Assembly: GCA_011317545.1 (NCBI GenBank)
Contig: WUJK01000007.1
Coordinates: 806,001 to 870,000, forward strand
Source of the DNA: Coniella vitis
Taxonomy: Eukaryota > Ascomycota > Sordariomycetes > Diaporthales > Schizoparmaceae
DNA length: 64,000 bases
Reading direction: 5' to 3'
Shown: one piece after another, positions 33,331-44,303 of the stretch
Layout: each line of letters opens with the position of its first letter
Position numbering within the stretch: position 1 is the stretch's first letter
The notes under the pieces: model-generated
Database searches by the model: none
The model's input: the letters and a program-made list of their open reading frames with translations, nothing else
What the model was told of the DNA's origin: nothing
Position numbers and translations under genes: made by a program

Positions 33331-34299
33331 CATGTAGATGCAAAGCATAATCCCTCATTCATGCCCTCCTCGCCTTTTCTTTTTTTTTGGATTTTCCAAG
33401 GGGCTGTCGGCCACTGGTGGGCTGAGGTTCAAACGAGGTACTATGTGTAAGCCGTGACTTGCTTATATGTCAAGACGGCCTCTAGGATGATGATAGGATG
33501 TGTATTTGGTTTGGATAGTTGGTCTTGTGGGAAAAGGAAAGGGGAAAGGGGGTTGTTGAGAGGCTCTATTGCTTTGCGGCAATGGGCGCATAAACACCCG
33601 AACCTGCCAGACCAGGGCCTGACACAAGCAGAGAGGCAGAAATCGAACGGTTCTGCCCATGCTTTTTTGTTCTTGCGTTGGGACTCAAAAGAGTCGCACA
33701 AATACACATCCACGTGGCAGACTGGCCAGACCAGGAGAGGCGAACACACAAGCTGAGTGGATGCGATCCGCAGGCCCGGACGCGAGACTAGAAACATGCT
33801 CAATACTCCAATATCTTGATAGACGAACGAGGTCCCACCTGCTGCGTTTTGTCAGGTTTGGAGTGACCTTAAGCAAGGGTGACTGGCAGTCGAGACTCGG
33901 CCAGACAGCAGAGCCGACGTCTATGGAAACTGGTCTGGATCAGTCTCCTTTTCTACACCAGCCCAGCCAATCAAGGCGCATGACTGCCATGAGCGACGGT
34001 GACGAGGGTTGGGCAGCCCCTCTTAGAAAAGAACCCATTTTTCAAAGTCTCATGTGAGTGGAAACAACTCTAGTCTCTTCAGGCCCGGCTCGAATCCCCC
34101 CGCTGCCATCCACACAAATGCCAAAAGAAAGAAGGATGGAATGAAAGAAAAGAAAAGAAGAAAAAGGCGCTGGCGTGGCATCCGGCATCCTGCTCCGGTC
34201 CGCAGACTCCACTGCGCTTAAACCAAAGTGTGCCTCGAGGGGAAACTGTTTACTATGTATTATCCATAAGCGATGTGCACTCGCGTCTCTCATGCAATG

Positions 34300-34332
34300 C
34301 ACTGCACTGCACTGCACTGCACTGCACTGCAC
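34300..34332. repeat. (ACTGC)6 pentamer array, inverted relative to 33109-33133
   Basis: Six perfect ACTGC units plus a partial one. ACTGC is the reverse complement of GCAGT, so the two arrays could pair as the stem of a hairpin with a loop of about 1.17 kb. Confidence 0.9.
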
Positions 34333-34821
34333 AGTTGCTGCACTGCAGGCTTGACAAGACGATCACAGACGCATCCAGCTTTGTAGAGAGGACAGCTCTC
34401 TGAGGCCCAAAATCTCTCGTCACTTTGGGGCAACGGTTGATAATATCCGCCGTTGCATGAACGGCACAGGAAAGCGGGCATTGTTCTCAGGGCTTTCTTT
34501 GGACATACGACATATATGCGAGCGCATATTGTGTTGACTGCCATGGTAGAGATATAACGCGGTGGGATATAGTGATGTCAATTAGTAGTAGATGAGAGAG
34601 AGAAAAATAAAACAGGCGGAGAGAGGCGGCAGTCTACCTACTGCTGCCTGTGTCGTGGGTGGTTGAAGGGTTTCCAAGTACCCAGGTACCGGGTCACTTA
34701 CACATCTTGCAAGAGCAGGGAGGGGGGCTGCCATTAGTATCCAATAGAGTCTGCTTCTATTAAGATACCCGGTCTAGTATCACGCACTAGGTGGAACGGA
34801 AGGAGAAACAATTCTTTTACA

Positions 34822-34826
<5 letters not shown>

Positions 34827-34862
<36 letters not shown>
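34827..34862. repeat. (AT)n tract
   Basis: About 18 AT units in a locally AT-rich segment. Confidence 0.9.
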
Positions 34863-34865
<3 letters not shown>

Positions 34866-35785
34866 CATTACACGCGGATATTACATAGCACACTACATGT
34901 AAACCAATTTTACCAGAATTATAACTTTACCAATGGCGCCAATGTTCTTAAATTCTACTCTTTCCTCCTTGATTATAAGGACAAAAAGCCGACTTAACCT
35001 AGCCAATAAAAAGTACACATATTACCCTGCCCCACCCAGGATGCCAAGTAACCCATAAGAAAGTACTATGTAAGCAAGCAAACCGCGCCCTCACCTGGCT
35101 CCCTCCCCCTCCCCAAGCAACCCAACCCAGGCCGCAACCAAGAACCCAAAACAGCCGGCAAGAGCCGATCGATATTTTATTTTCCGGTTTGGCCTCGCTT
35201 ACTTGGGCTTGGCTTGTCCCTACCCTGCCTTTCCGCGGCACCCACATCCCTCTCCACGGAATTCGCGTGACAGAACATGTCCTGATCTCCTTGTGGGAGT
35301 ACTATGTACACAGAACTCGTATTCTATGATCAAAGAGTCACTGGAGATGTATGTTCTTGCGCAGTAGTGGTGAAAGCATTTCCTAATCCCGTAGAATCAA
35401 TCTCCTTGCCTCTTTTTAGACCAATCACTGATTTTTTTCTCATCTTGTTTCTTTTTCTTGTTCTTTTTCTTCTTTCGCCCTCCTGCTTCCTCATGTTCTC
35501 TTTTCTCGATCATCACACTGACCTCAAGAAAGCCATATCTCTCCACCCTTTCGTCCTTTACAGTCACGCATCAGCCACTGTACTTGTCGATCATCCAACG
35601 CCCAGGGGTCAGGGCCCCCCCCAGGGGGGGGAAGAAAGAGGCGGAGGGGCCGGGGTCACATAGTAAACACGAGGGGATCGCTCCCACCTCCACCGAAAAG
35701 CCGTGGCTAGCTTTATTTCAGTTCAGTTTTAGTCTCCACGCTGATCATCTTTTCTCGGTAATGAGCTCATGTAATTTCATTATCT

Positions 35786-35797
35786 CCCCCCCCCCCC
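35786..35797. repeat. Poly(C) tract
   Basis: Twelve consecutive C on the plus strand, in the gene desert. Confidence 0.9.
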
Positions 35798-37747
35798 GAG
35801 GATGCCATTACCTGCCAACAATAATATGTCACATAGTAGTCTCTCTATATAATGTATTTGTGATAGAGAGGTTATTTATGTCGAGATTAATACTCGCCCA
35901 TCGCCCGTATATAATCTCTACCCAATCTGGTCTCTTGGCTCATTATTAGTCTCAGCACACACACGCACAGCACACACAGTGGGAAAAACAAATGGGATCA
36001 GGTAACTAAAACATTTTCCGAGTTTTCGCATATATCCTCTTCTTGAGGAGCAAACTCGCACGGTGAGTCGAACCTCCTAGCTTTTCTCCCTACGTGAGCA
36101 GAAGTACATGTGTTCACAACTGGAAATACATATCCATATGTAGTTTTACAGTACCATGTTCAACTTTTGCTTACATAATAAGCGAATCCGTCGTCTGTAC
36201 TATCGCCCCCAAAACAACCAAAAACAAGAGACTAGCTTTTCATTTACAAATAATCTCTGCCGTCACATACCTATGCAAGGTACTCTACCCAATCGAATTT
36301 CAACTCACAACACCGGTGGAGTTCAGAATGTTATTATTTCCGGGTGCTGCCACGTTGGGCGTATAGCACATGCAATCTAATAATTCTTGACAAGCCCCCA
36401 CGTTATTAAGTAATTACACAAAAGTCTTAGGCGCCGTTCAACGGGGGGGGGGAGGTTGTATCGCTCTGGCGCGAGACAATCCCACCCCAAGTCCCTGTCC
36501 AGCACGACAACCCTCGGAAATGGTCAATTAAGCTATGCCGGGAAATATTTCTCGATCCGAAAAGAAGCTCATTGCTTCGGGAGATTTAAATAGCACCAAA
36601 AGTCATCCACTGCTCGCTACCGTAATGACCCCAGAGACACACCCCCCCCACCCGTCTCAATTTGGCAGTACGAGGGGTTTTGCATCCTGAAGTGCATACA
36701 ACGCCGATGCAAATCCCACCGGAAAGACCGAATCAACACAAAATGCGTGCTAGACAACTCTGCGGGTATAGCATGCAACTATTGTCGGCTAATATTAGAA
36801 AGCCGAAATGAACAGACCAGAAGGACAAGGTAAGCCCGCCTCTGTCATCTGGCTGACCTGGGGAGCCAATAGTACAGAGTGCCAGCCAGTCCTGTCAAGA
36901 TCCTGGCTGGGGATGATGGAGGAAGGGGGGAAGGTGTCGACCCCTATGCCGACCTGGTGGTCACAGTCTCATCGAATGACTACATAGTATACGAGCTTGA
37001 TAACAACCCAGGCACGCAGGTTGACGTTGACTGTTCTCCCTCTTTTGCTGATGGTAGCACCGGGTTTCAAAGCACTGGCGCCTATTGGATCATGTCTGCA
37101 GGGGTCATTGCACATGTGCCAATCATGATCGTGTAGGCCCTTGCCAGCCCAATCCACCCTGTGACTTGCCATGTGCCGGGACCCTCTGCCGAATACCCAT
37201 ACAACCGGAGATGCTTTTCCATCGGGTCAGGCACACCATGTGGCATATAGACATGAATGCAGGAGATTGAGACATAGTTTAAAAACAAAAAGCCAAAATG
37301 GTTACCAACGTAGCGTTGTCGGCATCTGGAGTTGACGAATCTGCTGGGAGCCTTTGTCACCATTTTTTTAATGTTCAGGTGCTGCTTCTGATCCATTGTA
37401 GCCGATAATCTTCAAGTTCTCTGTACATAATGAAGCCTGGATTGGAGTGTTCCAAGTCCTGCCAGTCAAGCGGCAAGGAGGGCACTGAAATCATTCTATT
37501 GCGAGGCAGGGGGAGGCTGGAAGTAACCTCTCCATTCCAGGAAACATTGCAGTCTTGACTTGTGCGACTGGGAAAGATGAAATGCCAAATGACGGCAGCG
37601 TCCCTATTGGGAGCTTTTGCCAATGGTTTTGCGAAACCGATCATCTATAAGACTTATTCACTATAGGTCTGTCCATTCATCCGGATCGAAAGCTGCGGTG
37701 GGTGAATGCCGAATACTCATGTATGTACTCTTGATGTGCATACACAG

Positions 37748-37872
37748 TACTATGTAGTGGCATATGATGTGGGCCGAATACATGGGCCTGCAGCGGGTAA
37801 AGGTTTAGCGAATAGGTTTGTATCCACAAACGACGGAAGCTCCATTACCCGTCAACAGTACTATGTACTTCT
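37748..37872. repeat. Pair of TACTATGTA half-palindromes
   Basis: AGTACTATGTA occurs near 37748 and again near 37858, about 110 bp apart in the same orientation. Confidence 0.8.
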
Positions 37873-39558
37873 CGTACATACCTGGGTAGTTTGAGAGCAT
37901 ACTATTTATCCTATATAGTACTCTGATATTCATGCAACGAGATTGGAATGGAGCACAATTTGTGGCTGGCTGTTCCTTTGATGGGAAAGCGTCGAGGTCT
38001 CGTTCTCAGGTGTACACATGGGGCCATGGCCTCGAATTGGGTTGTTATGCGCGGCCAAGCGTGCCCATGTCGTTGTGGTGGAGCGGTCCAGCTGATCTGA
38101 GGCTTCTCAGCCTCCTGTAAGGGGGCGCAACGGGGATCTTGTGCATGATACCCGGCCCTTGATGAATCCGCCAAAGTGTGAATTCAGATCGCAGGATGCT
38201 CTACTGGAGTTAACGGGACGCAAGGGTGTTAGGAGAATGGCGACAGAATCAAAGACTTGCTGTCGTATGATAATGTGACAGATGCTGCTTACAGAGTGGT
38301 CAGGGCGGCAGATCTAGCATGCGAAGGGAGGACTTTCTGTCGCACCGTACGCCTCTCCAGTCTGTCAGTTGCCATCAGAGCATGTGCATATGTAAGGTGA
38401 TGGAATTTTGGCGAGCCGAGTCTTGGGCCTGGTTGGCAGAAAGCACCCTAGCAGTGATGATTGGCAGTGCTTCTGAACGAAAACAAAAGCGCAACGTTGT
38501 TGGTCCAGGCACACAGTCGGTGGGTCCCAAGCTTTGCAGAAGAGAATGGCTTGCTGTGTGAGCAAAGAAGCCTGTCACGTCAAAACGGCAAAGGTGCCCA
38601 GCCAACCTGCGCCTGAGAAATAACCAATACGAGCTGGATTCAATGTACACAGGTCGTCCACGGCATTCCGAAAATCAACTGCTGGAGAATTCTATGCTCG
38701 CCCATCTTGGTGGGGTCTGTCGGGAAATCCTTCCTGATCAGCGCTGATCGCCCAGCGGGAGCCTCAAGCCGAGTGGATTCGTGAACTGTCTGTCATAGGA
38801 ACCGTGCTGTGCTACTGTGAGCTGGGGCCCAGGCTACTACATACCGTGTATATAGCATGTATTCTGCATGTGCTTCGAATGGAGACTTGTTCGGACAACA
38901 GCGTTGCGTCAACTCGCCGAGGGCCCCAGTCTGACAAACACAGTGGCAAGACGTTGTAGGCCATAGTACAGGTATAAAAGCTATAGCATTGCTCGCGAGA
39001 TGGCCGTACTAGCTGCCAATAGTCAGCCCCAATACGGTCTGGGTCATCCCGTCGAGATGTTGCGAGCGAGCAGCCAAAGTTGTACTCACAGACCCTCGCA
39101 ACGAGCTGTGCTGGCTGTTCGACTTGTGGTTCAAAAGCGGCATGATCGCCAGGCCTCCAACGCTGCGGTAGAAAGCATGTTGCCACCGGTGGTGTGTCGC
39201 GGGATTGGATGTTTGAGATTGGGGTGGGGATGCTTTGCACTGCCGGGTCGAAGAGAGCAACCTGTTTGCACAGAAGAGAGCATCAGGATCGTCCGTCTGC
39301 ATCGGTGCCTTGACCAATGCAGTGCAGATTGAGGGGAGTAAAAAAGAAGAGAGAGAAGGGGGAAAAAAGGGTCAGCCTTCCTTCCCTCTCTTTCTGGAGA
39401 TACAGCTAGGGAAGGCGCGCCGGATCACTCCTGACCCCGGCGGCCGTCATACCTAGAAGGCGCCCTGTCCTTGCCCGGTCCCGCTGCCACAATCCCTGTC
39501 CCACCCCCAACCCTGCTCCTGCTTTTGACAGGAGGCGTGTGCCGCACAGCGGCCTTGA

Positions 39559-39592
39559 ACTAGGTACCCAGGTACCCAGATACCTAGGTACT
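39559..39592. repeat. TAGGTACC-type palindromic repeat
   Basis: TAGGTACCCAGGTACCCAGA followed by TACCTAGGTA: four related 7-8 bp units, several of them palindromic (GGTACC). Confidence 0.8.
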
Positions 39593-39966
39593 ACTTAGAA
39601 GGTGCCGTGTATCAACAGCATCATTTCGTCTCTGTGTGGTGAATAATATCCGTCCTTTCAGTCTGTGACACTCGGCACCAATCATGCACTAAAGCTGTTT
39701 CACACCGAAAAAAAAAGGTCGGTTTCAGCAACAAAGAAACCGGAAGATATGAGAGCGGTATCGCAGCCCTTTTACCCATAATGCCTAGGCAGATTAACCC
39801 AAGCCTCCACTGTCTCTCTCCTTGATCAACAAAGTGCTGTGTATAACGCTCCCCAGAGCGACACTGGTGGAGAAGCTCATATGGTGACTCCTCTTGGCCC
39901 GGTCTCAGCCTTGCACGGAAGCCTCGGGGCGCACAGAGGAAGCCAGCACGGAAGCAAATGCGCGCT

Positions 39967-39968
<2 letters not shown>

Positions 39969-39998
<30 letters not shown>
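39969..39998. repeat. Poly(A) tract of 30
   Basis: An uninterrupted A run that gives a spurious Lys or Phe run in other frames. No target-site duplication was identified beside it. Confidence 0.9.
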
Positions 39999-39999
<1 letters not shown>

Positions 40000-40065
40000 A
40001 CATGTGCTCCGCTACGGGCCGCAGACCAAGAACGGTGACTGACGGCCACGCCCTCATTTCGACCC

Positions 40066-40513
40066 TGTACTATGTACCTCAGCCCAAGTACACAGAGCCA
40101 GCCAGGTACGATGCCAGACTGAAAGCTTAGCCATCGCAAAGTGCCATTGTCCAGAGCAGGTACAAAGTACACAGTCATGTCGCACTCCGAGACTCGTTCA
40201 AGGTTCAAGCGTGGCATCAACAGGATCCGATGGCAGGCCTGCCGAGGGGGGGTGTGTTCGTCAAGATAAGACGCCCTCGCGCCCTTTTCCTTGGATGGAC
40301 TTGTCCCAGCTGGCAATCAGTCTGCCAACAGAGTTCCCCCAGCCATCTGTTGTTGCTTTTGTTGTTCTGGGCATCACTGCTTGCGTCCTCACGACAGCGT
40401 CAATCGAGACCTTGGCAAGGTACATAGTAATGCCAAGCCTGGCAGGGGTCAGGGATAACGGCTCTGTCACATTCGCCCAGCCCCGGTCCAGGTACGTACT
40501 GTGTACTATGTAC
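40066..40513. repeat. Group of TACTATGTAC half-palindromes
   Basis: GTACTATGTACCTC at about 40066, GGTACATAGTAATG at about 40420 in the opposite orientation, and GTACTATGTACCTACC at about 40503. All are in the gene desert upstream of the velvet gene. Confidence 0.8.
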
Positions 40514-42226
40514 CTACCCGTTTCCATGGCTCAATCAAGTACTTGAAGTACAAGGCTTGCAGGCACCACTCGCCTTTTCAACAGGTGCGACTGGTATGAA
40601 CATGATGGGCGCCATACTGTGCATACAGCGCGCTTTTGATGGGCCCAACGGCCCCAAAGCCAGACAAGTGGCGCCAAAGCGCACAGTGGGCAGACCTCCC
40701 AGGGTACTTGGGTACTCAGTCACCTCATCACCTGGACTCGGCTCGCTCACTCGCTCTCTCGGGCGTGGTGTTGAGTTTGGAAGTACATTGTCCTCGATCG
40801 CAACACCATGGACCGTCTGGGCAGCCAGGCCTGGCCCTTCATTCTCCTTGTCCTCGGGCTCCCGGCCGTGCGGGTTGCTGTCACTCGTTGATGGCACCTT
40901 CTCGACCGTGCTGACGGGTCTATATCCCGATACGACAAGCCCAATGCCAATGCTATTATAGCCTATCACATTCACGCTCCCCCGTGTTCAGGCTCTCCTT
41001 TAGCCGTCCTCGACCTTCTCTCAGTGGCCCAGTGGCTCCTTGCTGAGACGCCTGTGCCACCGAAGCCGTCCAGCACTCTGTGCCTAGCAGCGGCCCTGCT
41101 TGGGCTTGCCAGCATCGCATAAGGACGTGTCGCACCCTTCGGTGAATCCGGGCCTTGCAGAGGCAGCACCCTCGCCGTCCAGCCAGATGCTGATAGTGAG
41201 GCTCAAATACGCAAGATTGACTCCCAGGTTCTTGCTGGGACCTTGATCTTTCTCTGCAGATCCAGTCGTCAACGAGCATCAACCCATCATTGGAAGCGCT
41301 TCGAACGCCACCCTTCCAAGCCACAGCAGCTTGTTCGCCAGACTCCACAGAGCTCAGGACACTGCTCATTACAGCTGAATCCAGACACCCATATATCTCC
41401 TACTCCGAGCTCATACATCATCGGCTGAGAATGGACAAATTTTAATCCAAGCAAAATTTCCGGACGGCTCGTCACTTGTCACCAGAGCACTCATCAATAA
41501 TCAGTCGATGCCTCGATCGGACCGACAGACAGATCTTACTGCTTCACCCAGAGCGTACGACTTGGCCTTTCGAATCCTGTCTTCTCGAGGCCCAAGTCAC
41601 TTGATCATAGCACAGTTTGGACTGGCTTGTTCCCTTATATAGCACGCGACAAGCGCAGCTCTCGCGCAAGGAGCCATCCGAGTCAACCAGCCACAAATAT
41701 GCGAGTCACAACCCACAGTATCCGTTACAGAAACTGAAGCAGCCTTCCTCTCCACATAGTCATAGACGTACCTTGTGGCGATCCAGTCCTTGGCCCTGCT
41801 GGGGAAACACTGCACGGCCCCATCCGGACCTTGGCCTTGCCTTACTTACCAAGCCTGCTTGCGCCATTCCTCCCGCGCCGCACCCTTTCTGGCCCTTCTC
41901 GACTTTGCCCTTTCTCTCAGCCTGAGCTCCACCCTCACCACCATCTGCAAACCTGGTCTGGGCCAACGACAACTGCCAGAACGGCTGTGTCAACCTCCAT
42001 CCTTGTTTCCAATCACCGGAAAGAAGCGACCCACACGATTCTGACCCCAAGCGAACGCAAAACCCCAGACCTGGTTCAAGAGCAGCTCTGGGTATAATCC
42101 AGACCATACCAGGAGACGTCGTGTCCCAAGCTTTGTCATCTATTCGAATCGCAAAACATATCGACATTTAGGTGTACTTCTGGAGCCGTTTCTTCGTCTC
42201 TGAGGCTGTCCCTAGGCGAAATATTA

Positions 42227-42819
42227 GTGACAACACAGCCTCTCGCCTCTCGCCTCTCGTTTACGTGTTTCCGAAACAGCATCTCCCGTGCATTACTTGG
42301 ACTTGACAGCTCCCTTGCAGCTCAAGCAGATCTCCACGAGCTTTGGTTCCTTGGCCCTCTTTGTCAAGTAGAAAACTGCAGATCCTCTGCTCTGGCGGCC
42401 TTTGGGGATTGCAGGCATCATCTTGACAAGTCGCTCACGTCTGTCCACAAACACTCTCGGATTCGCAAACCATACTTTCAAGGTTACGGCTACCTCTCTC
42501 ATCTACAAAATCCTTGCAGGTCTACAATCTCATGCGCTTCCTATTCGAAATCCTCTCGGTGTCACGGCATTCCGTCCCTGTCAGACTCCATCAGTGGTGC
42601 GCATCCTCTAGAGCTCCGAGACACACCATTCTACACTGGTCGTCGGGCCCTCACGCGAAGAGTCAAGCAATTGACCGGACTCAAGAAGTTGCTTCTCAGC
42701 GCCTTGCGGCCCTAATCGTCACCATTTGCGTCTTTGGCACGTCCTCGACCAGCGCGTTAATACTACCAATACAGCCGATTGCGGGACATGACCTGATTTA
42801 TGCACTTGCAACACGCTGA
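42227..42819 (+). other. Upstream open frames in the probable velvet-gene leader
   Basis: Two overlapping plus-strand frames (42227-42715 and a second ending at 42819) lie just before the velvet ATG at 42894. Their translations match nothing I know and read as non-coding. If transcription starts upstream of them, as is common for long leaders of developmental regulators, they would act as upstream open frames and reduce translation. The leader itself is inferred. Confidence 0.3.
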
Positions 42820-42893
42820 ATCAAGAAACCATCATCTCGAACGTTTAATCGATTTGCGAGACTGATTGAATAACGCTTGCTTCGGCTTTTGAA

Positions 42894-44303
42894 ATGGCCT
42901 ACGAGTTTGGCGGCTCACCGCATTGGAGTCCCCTATACTCCATGAGCGGGGCGTCTCAAGGCCTTGTCCCTCAAGTCTCCCAAGACAGTCAACCGCTGCA
43001 ATCTACGTGGGCGCACAGTTCGCCCTATCATCTGTTCGTGAAGCAACAGCCAGAAAGAGCCAAAGCGGCCAATGCCAAAGACAAAGAACGAAAACCCGTG
43101 GATCCGCCCGTCATTCTGCAGCTGGAGGTCGACCCGAGCGAGGATCCGCTGCAGTTATATATCACCTCACCCTACCTGTTTGTTCAGACATTTCTGATAG
43201 GAGCCAGCGAGTCGGACCCCGAGCCAGACTTGAACTCCTTGACCGGCAACACCTGCACAAGCGGTCATGTTGTCAAGGACGAGAGAGGTGTGCATAACAT
43301 GATGTTTTGCTTGAACGACATATCTGTCAAAAAGGAGGGCACATACCGCCTCAGATTCTGCTTGTTCAGGCTCAAGACGGGCACTGGCGAAGTCGAAAGT
43401 CTTGTATCCGTCTCGTCACAGCCTTTCACAACATATAGCGGCAGACATTTCCCAGGAATGTCCGAATCGACCTCCATGACACGGTTACTCGTTGATGCCG
43501 GCGTTCGCCTCCGTCTCCGAAAAGAATCCAAGTCAGCGAGCAGTAAGAAGAAGAGCAATACGTTTGGTCAAACGGACAGCCGAAGAAACCAGGGCGGAGA
43601 CGAGGAAGACGACCGGCCACTCAAGCGGGTACGCTCCGAGCCGAGTGGCAAGCACCCCATGGCTCTGTTTACAAAGCACGGCAGTTTATCTACACCACAG
43701 TCGTATACGGGCCATTCAACACCTTCGACTACACTACCGCAGTATCAGGGAGCGTTCCATTCAGTTACTTCGCCATCAACTCACAGTATGGTTTCCATAG
43801 GGTCCATGTCCAGCGCCCATGTTCCTGGTATGCAACTTGGCCTAGACACCTCTGTTGGTTATTACCACAGCCCTCCTTCCGCCGGGTCGAGCTATCAGTC
43901 TCCAGGAAGGCAATCCCCTTTGACCGTCTACCAGCCTTACGGCACGGCAAACGCTGCACAAGGCCTGTTGACAGCCTCAAGCCCACTTCCGCAGTACAAC
44001 AACGACCCCTCGGCTCAAGGCTCCATCCTACCTCGCGTGGACAACAAATTGCTTGTCTCTCACGGCAATGCGCACCATGATCTCAGTTACACAACTGTCG
44101 CAAACTACAGTGGAAATTATCTGCCTCTGAGTAGCTCGAGAACGCTGCCAGGGATGCAGCGTCCACAACGATCCGGCAGCGTTGTCGAATTCGGAAATAC
44201 GCAGATGAGGGTAGATCAGGCAACCCTATCACATGCCCATGCCGCCTATGGGGAGGGTAGCGTCTTCGAGCCATACAGCTACGGGTCAAGAGACGGTCAT
44301 TGA
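42894..44303 (+). CDS. Velvet family developmental regulator, VosA-like
   Basis: A single exon of 469 residues. The velvet domain spans about residues 44-212. It starts LFVKQQPERAKA, then RKPVDPPVILQLEV, then TSPYLFVQ, and ends with FPGM at 186-189 and VRLRLRKE. The KPVDPP and QQPERA pattern fits the VosA branch better than VelB or VeA. Basic clusters KKK (218-220) and RPLKRVR (241-247) are candidate nuclear import signals. The C-terminal half is Ser/Pro/Gln-rich and disordered. Velvet proteins form homo- and heterodimers, bind DNA through an NF-kappaB-like fold, and couple spore formation and viability, trehalose content and secondary metabolism. VosA acts with VelB in Aspergillus. The VosA label is by pattern; VelC is the alternative. 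The long gene-free upstream DNA fits a heavily regulated promoter. Confidence 0.85.
   Translation: MAYEFGGSPHWSPLYSMSGASQGLVPQVSQDSQPLQSTWAHSSPYHLFVKQQPERAKAANAKDKERKPVDPPVILQLEVDPSEDPLQLYITSPYLFVQTFLIGASESDPEPDLNSLTGNTCTSGHVVKDERGVHNMMFCLNDISVKKEGTYRLRFCLFRLKTGTGEVESLVSVSSQPFTTYSGRHFPGMSESTSMTRLLVDAGVRLRLRKESKSASSKKKSNTFGQTDSRRNQGGDEEDDRPLKRVRSEPSGKHPMALFTKHGSLSTPQSYTGHSTPSTTLPQYQGAFHSVTSPSTHSMVSIGSMSSAHVPGMQLGLDTSVGYYHSPPSAGSSYQSPGRQSPLTVYQPYGTANAAQGLLTASSPLPQYNNDPSAQGSILPRVDNKLLVSHGNAHHDLSYTTVANYSGNYLPLSSSRTLPGMQRPQRSGSVVEFGNTQMRVDQATLSHAHAAYGEGSVFEPYSYGSRDGH

Larger units (their letters stand above)
24508..42893. other. 18.4-kb gene desert between two regulator genes
   Basis: Nothing in this stretch reads convincingly as protein except a weak candidate at 31864-32313. 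There is no transposase, reverse transcriptase or integrase motif and no terminal inverted repeat that I could pair. It contains a GC-rich left end (24.6-25.6 kb), an AT-richer core (about 26-32 kb), two poly(A) tracts of about 30, inverted pentanucleotide satellites, and many TACTATGTA half-palindromes. It spans the promoter side of the transcription factor and the upstream region of the velvet gene. Long regulatory DNA or non-coding transcripts are possible, as is unrecognisably decayed mobile DNA. Confidence 0.55.

Noticed and set aside
39621..40316. A 231-codon minus-strand frame
   Set aside because: It contains a Phe run from the poly(A) tract and lacks any recognisable sequence.
41571..41590. 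A TTCGAATCC-like T-loop suggesting a tRNA
   Set aside because: The flanking bases do not form a T stem and no A box or anticodon arm fits.
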